Assembly (NCBI GenBank): GCA_013396915.1
Contig: VWZL01002043.1
Coordinates: 911,204 to 975,203, forward strand
Length of the DNA: 64,000 bases
DNA from: Stercorarius parasiticus
Lineage: Eukaryota > Chordata > Aves > Charadriiformes > Stercorariidae
Direction: 5' to 3'
Part shown: positions 62,246 to 64,000 of the stretch, one piece after another
Layout: each line of letters begins with the position of its first letter
How positions within the stretch are numbered: the first letter of the stretch is position 1
Notes under the pieces: generated by a model
Seen by the model: the letters and a program-made list of their open reading frames with translations, nothing else
Database searches by the model: none
What the model was told of the DNA's origin: nothing
Made by a program: the position numbers and the translations under genes

Positions 62246-62923
62246 AAAGGATTCGGGAGGAAAAATAAGCAGAAGCCGAATTAGAAGCCAGATGGAGAAG
62301 GAGGAGTCTGTAGGTCAGGGGAAAAAAAGAGACGCTTGGAGCGATGAAATCAAGGGGCTGGGGGAAGAGGAGAGGCAGGGAAGGTGGGAAACTGGAGCCG
62401 CGGAACCAGGGGACCGCCCGAGCGGGGAAGGCAGAGCCGGCTGCCGGGGAGATGCGGGAGGAAAAGCAGTGCCGGAGCAGCGGGCGGAGCGGGGAGGATG
62501 AAGCCGGAGCGGCAGAGCCCCGCCGCCCCCGGAGCGCAGCGCCCGTCCTTCGCCCCGACGGGCGGCACCCAGGAGCGCCTCGTACCTGCCGGCCCGACTC
62601 CTCCACGGCCACGCGTGTCCCCTCGCCCAGCGCCGCCCGGGCTCGGCGGGCTTTAAGCCCCGCTGCCCGACTGCCTGCCACTTTATTTGTCTGTCTACTT
62701 ATCTGTCTATCGGCAATTTGTTGACTATTTTTTTCGCGGGGAAGCGGACTGTACTGAACACGCTCAGAGGCACACGAACAGCATCCCACAGCGCTCGCCG
62801 CCCCCCGGGGATTCAGCTTGCTGCCAGTGCCCTCCTCCCGGTGCTTTTGCCCGGTGTTTCCCCAGCGCCCCACACGCCGGGTGTATTCCCAGGCCGTCCC
62901 ATCCAAAGTGGGTGACATTTTCC
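62246..62923. repeat. Second, continuous copy of the 678-bp segment
   Basis: Identical to 61449-62126, but joined without gaps to its flanks: an A-rich tract on the left (ending AAAAAAG) and CAGCAGCCGAGTCAGGGC on the right. This continuous copy is the one likely to represent the genome. It contains the densest part of the CpG island. Confidence 0.9.
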
Positions 62924-63728
62924 AGCAGCCGAGTCAGGGCTGGTCCAGCCCCATCTCTCTCACGCGCCCTCAAAACCTCCTCAAACCTCGCCCGCTTCCA
63001 ACCTCCCTCCCCTTCAGCAGCGCGGCAGCCCCAGCAGCGCCCCGTTAACGGGGTCGCACTCCCGAGGGGGCGCCCGGCCCGGGACACGGGCATCCTCCCG
63101 GCCCACGCCTCGGGGGCACCTCTGAGGGCAGAGAGGGGCTCGCCACGGGCAAGGGCTGCCCTTAGGTGGGCAAGCACCGGCGCTGCCCTCCCGGCCGTGC
63201 CCCAGGGAAGGGCCGCAGCCGCCGGTGACCCGAGCGTGCCCCGCTCCAGCCCGGCCCGGCGGCACACGCCGCGGCTGCCGCCCCTCACTTCGCACGGAGA
63301 AACCGTCCAGCTTGGAAATTAACAAAACGCAGCCGGTTGCCCTTCGTATTTGATTACCGAGGAGGCAAACATCCCCCGGAGTCCCCTCCTGCCGCCCCGC
63401 CAGCCCCAGGGCTATGTAGGTCACGAACAGGAGAGAAACGTTGTAAAAATAACCCGACCTGGAAAAATATCTTTCGGATCGGTCTCCGCGGGGCGGAATT
63501 ATTGGTTTCGCGTTTAAAGCCGCATGAGGCGAAAATAAATTATTTCCCTTTTTTTATTTTTTTCTTTTTATTGATTAAATCTCCGGATAACGCGTGCCGG
63601 CAGCAAAACTCCCCGCTTTATCACGCAAGGGATGGAGGTCTCCCCCGTTAAAGCGCACCTCGAGAGATTCGGCGGCGTTCGCAAACTCCGCCGCGGCGTT
63701 TAAAGACTTTCAAAGCGGCATTTCCATC

Positions 63729-63730
63729 CA

Positions 63731-63761
<31 letters not shown>

Positions 63762-63797
63762 CAAAAAAACCCAACAAAAAAAAACCCAACCAAAAAC
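63729..63797. repeat. (CAAAA)n and A-rich AACCC tract
   Basis: Seven or so CAAAA units, then AAAAAAACCCAAC and AAACCCAACC. The reverse complement (GGTTGGGTTTTT) resembles the G/T-rich tracts at 19923 and 26876. Minus-strand frames across it give F/C/V-rich runs and are not genes. Confidence 0.85.
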
Positions 63798-64000
63798 GGG
63801 GAAAGCGGGAACAGACGGCAGGACACACCGAGGGGCACAGCAGCCCCGGGACGCCGCGTGTGTCCCCCTCCCCCGGGAGAAACCCACGGGTGCCTGTGGC
63901 GGCGGGAAGGACGGGGACAGGGAGGCTCCGGGGGTCAAAGGCTGATAAGGAGGGAGCGGGGGTGGCGGTGGGGACCCGTGGAGGCTGCACCCCGGAACAA

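Larger units (their letters stand above)
60740..64000. promoter_or_regulatory. Large CpG island, probable promoter region
   Basis: GC content and CpG density rise sharply near 60740 and stay high to the window end, with short AT-rich breaks near 61200-61330, 62200-62250 and 63530-63580. Many GGGCGG/CCGCCC, GCGCGG and CGGCG words are present and there is no clear TATA box. In birds, islands of this size mark promoters, often of developmental regulators. Frames of 100-300 codons on both strands reflect the lack of stops; none has a recognisable domain, and the longest crosses an assembly gap. The real island is about 680 bp shorter if the duplicated contig is removed. Strand and gene are not determinable. 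Confidence 0.75.

Noticed and set aside
61267..62918. Overlapping minus-strand frames of 284 and 300 codons, the longest in the window
   Set aside because: They lie in CpG-rich DNA with few stops, cross the N positions and the falsely duplicated contig, and show no domain or codon bias.
1..64000. tRNA, rRNA, known microRNA, CRISPR, prokaryotic operon or viral gene content
   Set aside because: Read for these on both strands; no tRNA box pairs, known mature microRNA seeds in hairpins, spaced direct repeats or retroviral gag/pol/env motifs were recognised.

Overview
The window looks like nuclear DNA from a bird. The main evidence is three fragments of the CR1 LINE, the dominant avian retrotransposon. 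Two of them are antisense and still encode the C-terminal CR1 reverse-transcriptase signature WNRLPREVV. The DNA is AT-leaning and has many stops in all frames. It has no operon-like gene packing, no tRNA or rRNA gene, no CRISPR array and no intact mobile-element ORF. I found no complete protein-coding gene that I can name. Most open frames are short and of chance length, and the longest lie in GC-rich DNA where stops are rare.

Layout. Positions 1-3100 hold no gene. A truncated CR1 lies at 3101-3284. From 3285 to 20109 the DNA is AT-rich and noncoding, with homopolymers, a small tandem repeat and a pyrimidine-rich block (16560-17340). A longer, older CR1 lies at 20110-20515, with G/T-rich tracts nearby on both sides. 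From 20516 to 47924 the DNA is again gene-free. It contains a possible regulatory inverted repeat at 33261-33282, a minor GC-rich cluster near 42330-42880 and AT-rich blocks that look like conserved noncoding DNA. A third CR1 tail lies at 47925-48036, on the plus strand. At 51560-51900 a compact CpG-rich element encloses an AT-rich core with three TTTAT-type motifs. Between 53 and 59 kb a few short open segments have splice-like borders; the better two are on the minus strand. I list them as weak exon candidates and do not recognise the proteins.

The right end (about 60740-64000) is a large CpG island, preceded by an AT-rich, homeodomain-motif-rich stretch (59880-60560). The simplest reading is that the window is the intergenic or first-intron flank of a gene whose promoter lies in, or just beyond, this island. 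A CpG island of this size next to about 60 kb without a recognisable gene is typical of developmental regulators. The gene itself and its strand cannot be read from this sequence.

The clearest anomaly is technical. Positions 61449-62126 (678 bp) recur without any visible change at 62246-62923, and the first copy is bounded exactly by single N bases at 61448 and 62127. This is best explained as a contig placed twice during scaffolding, so the island and all long frames crossing it are distorted. I did not find a convincing new biological system. The observations most worth checking are the 51.7 kb element, the palindrome at 61307-61326 and the two minus-strand exon candidates.
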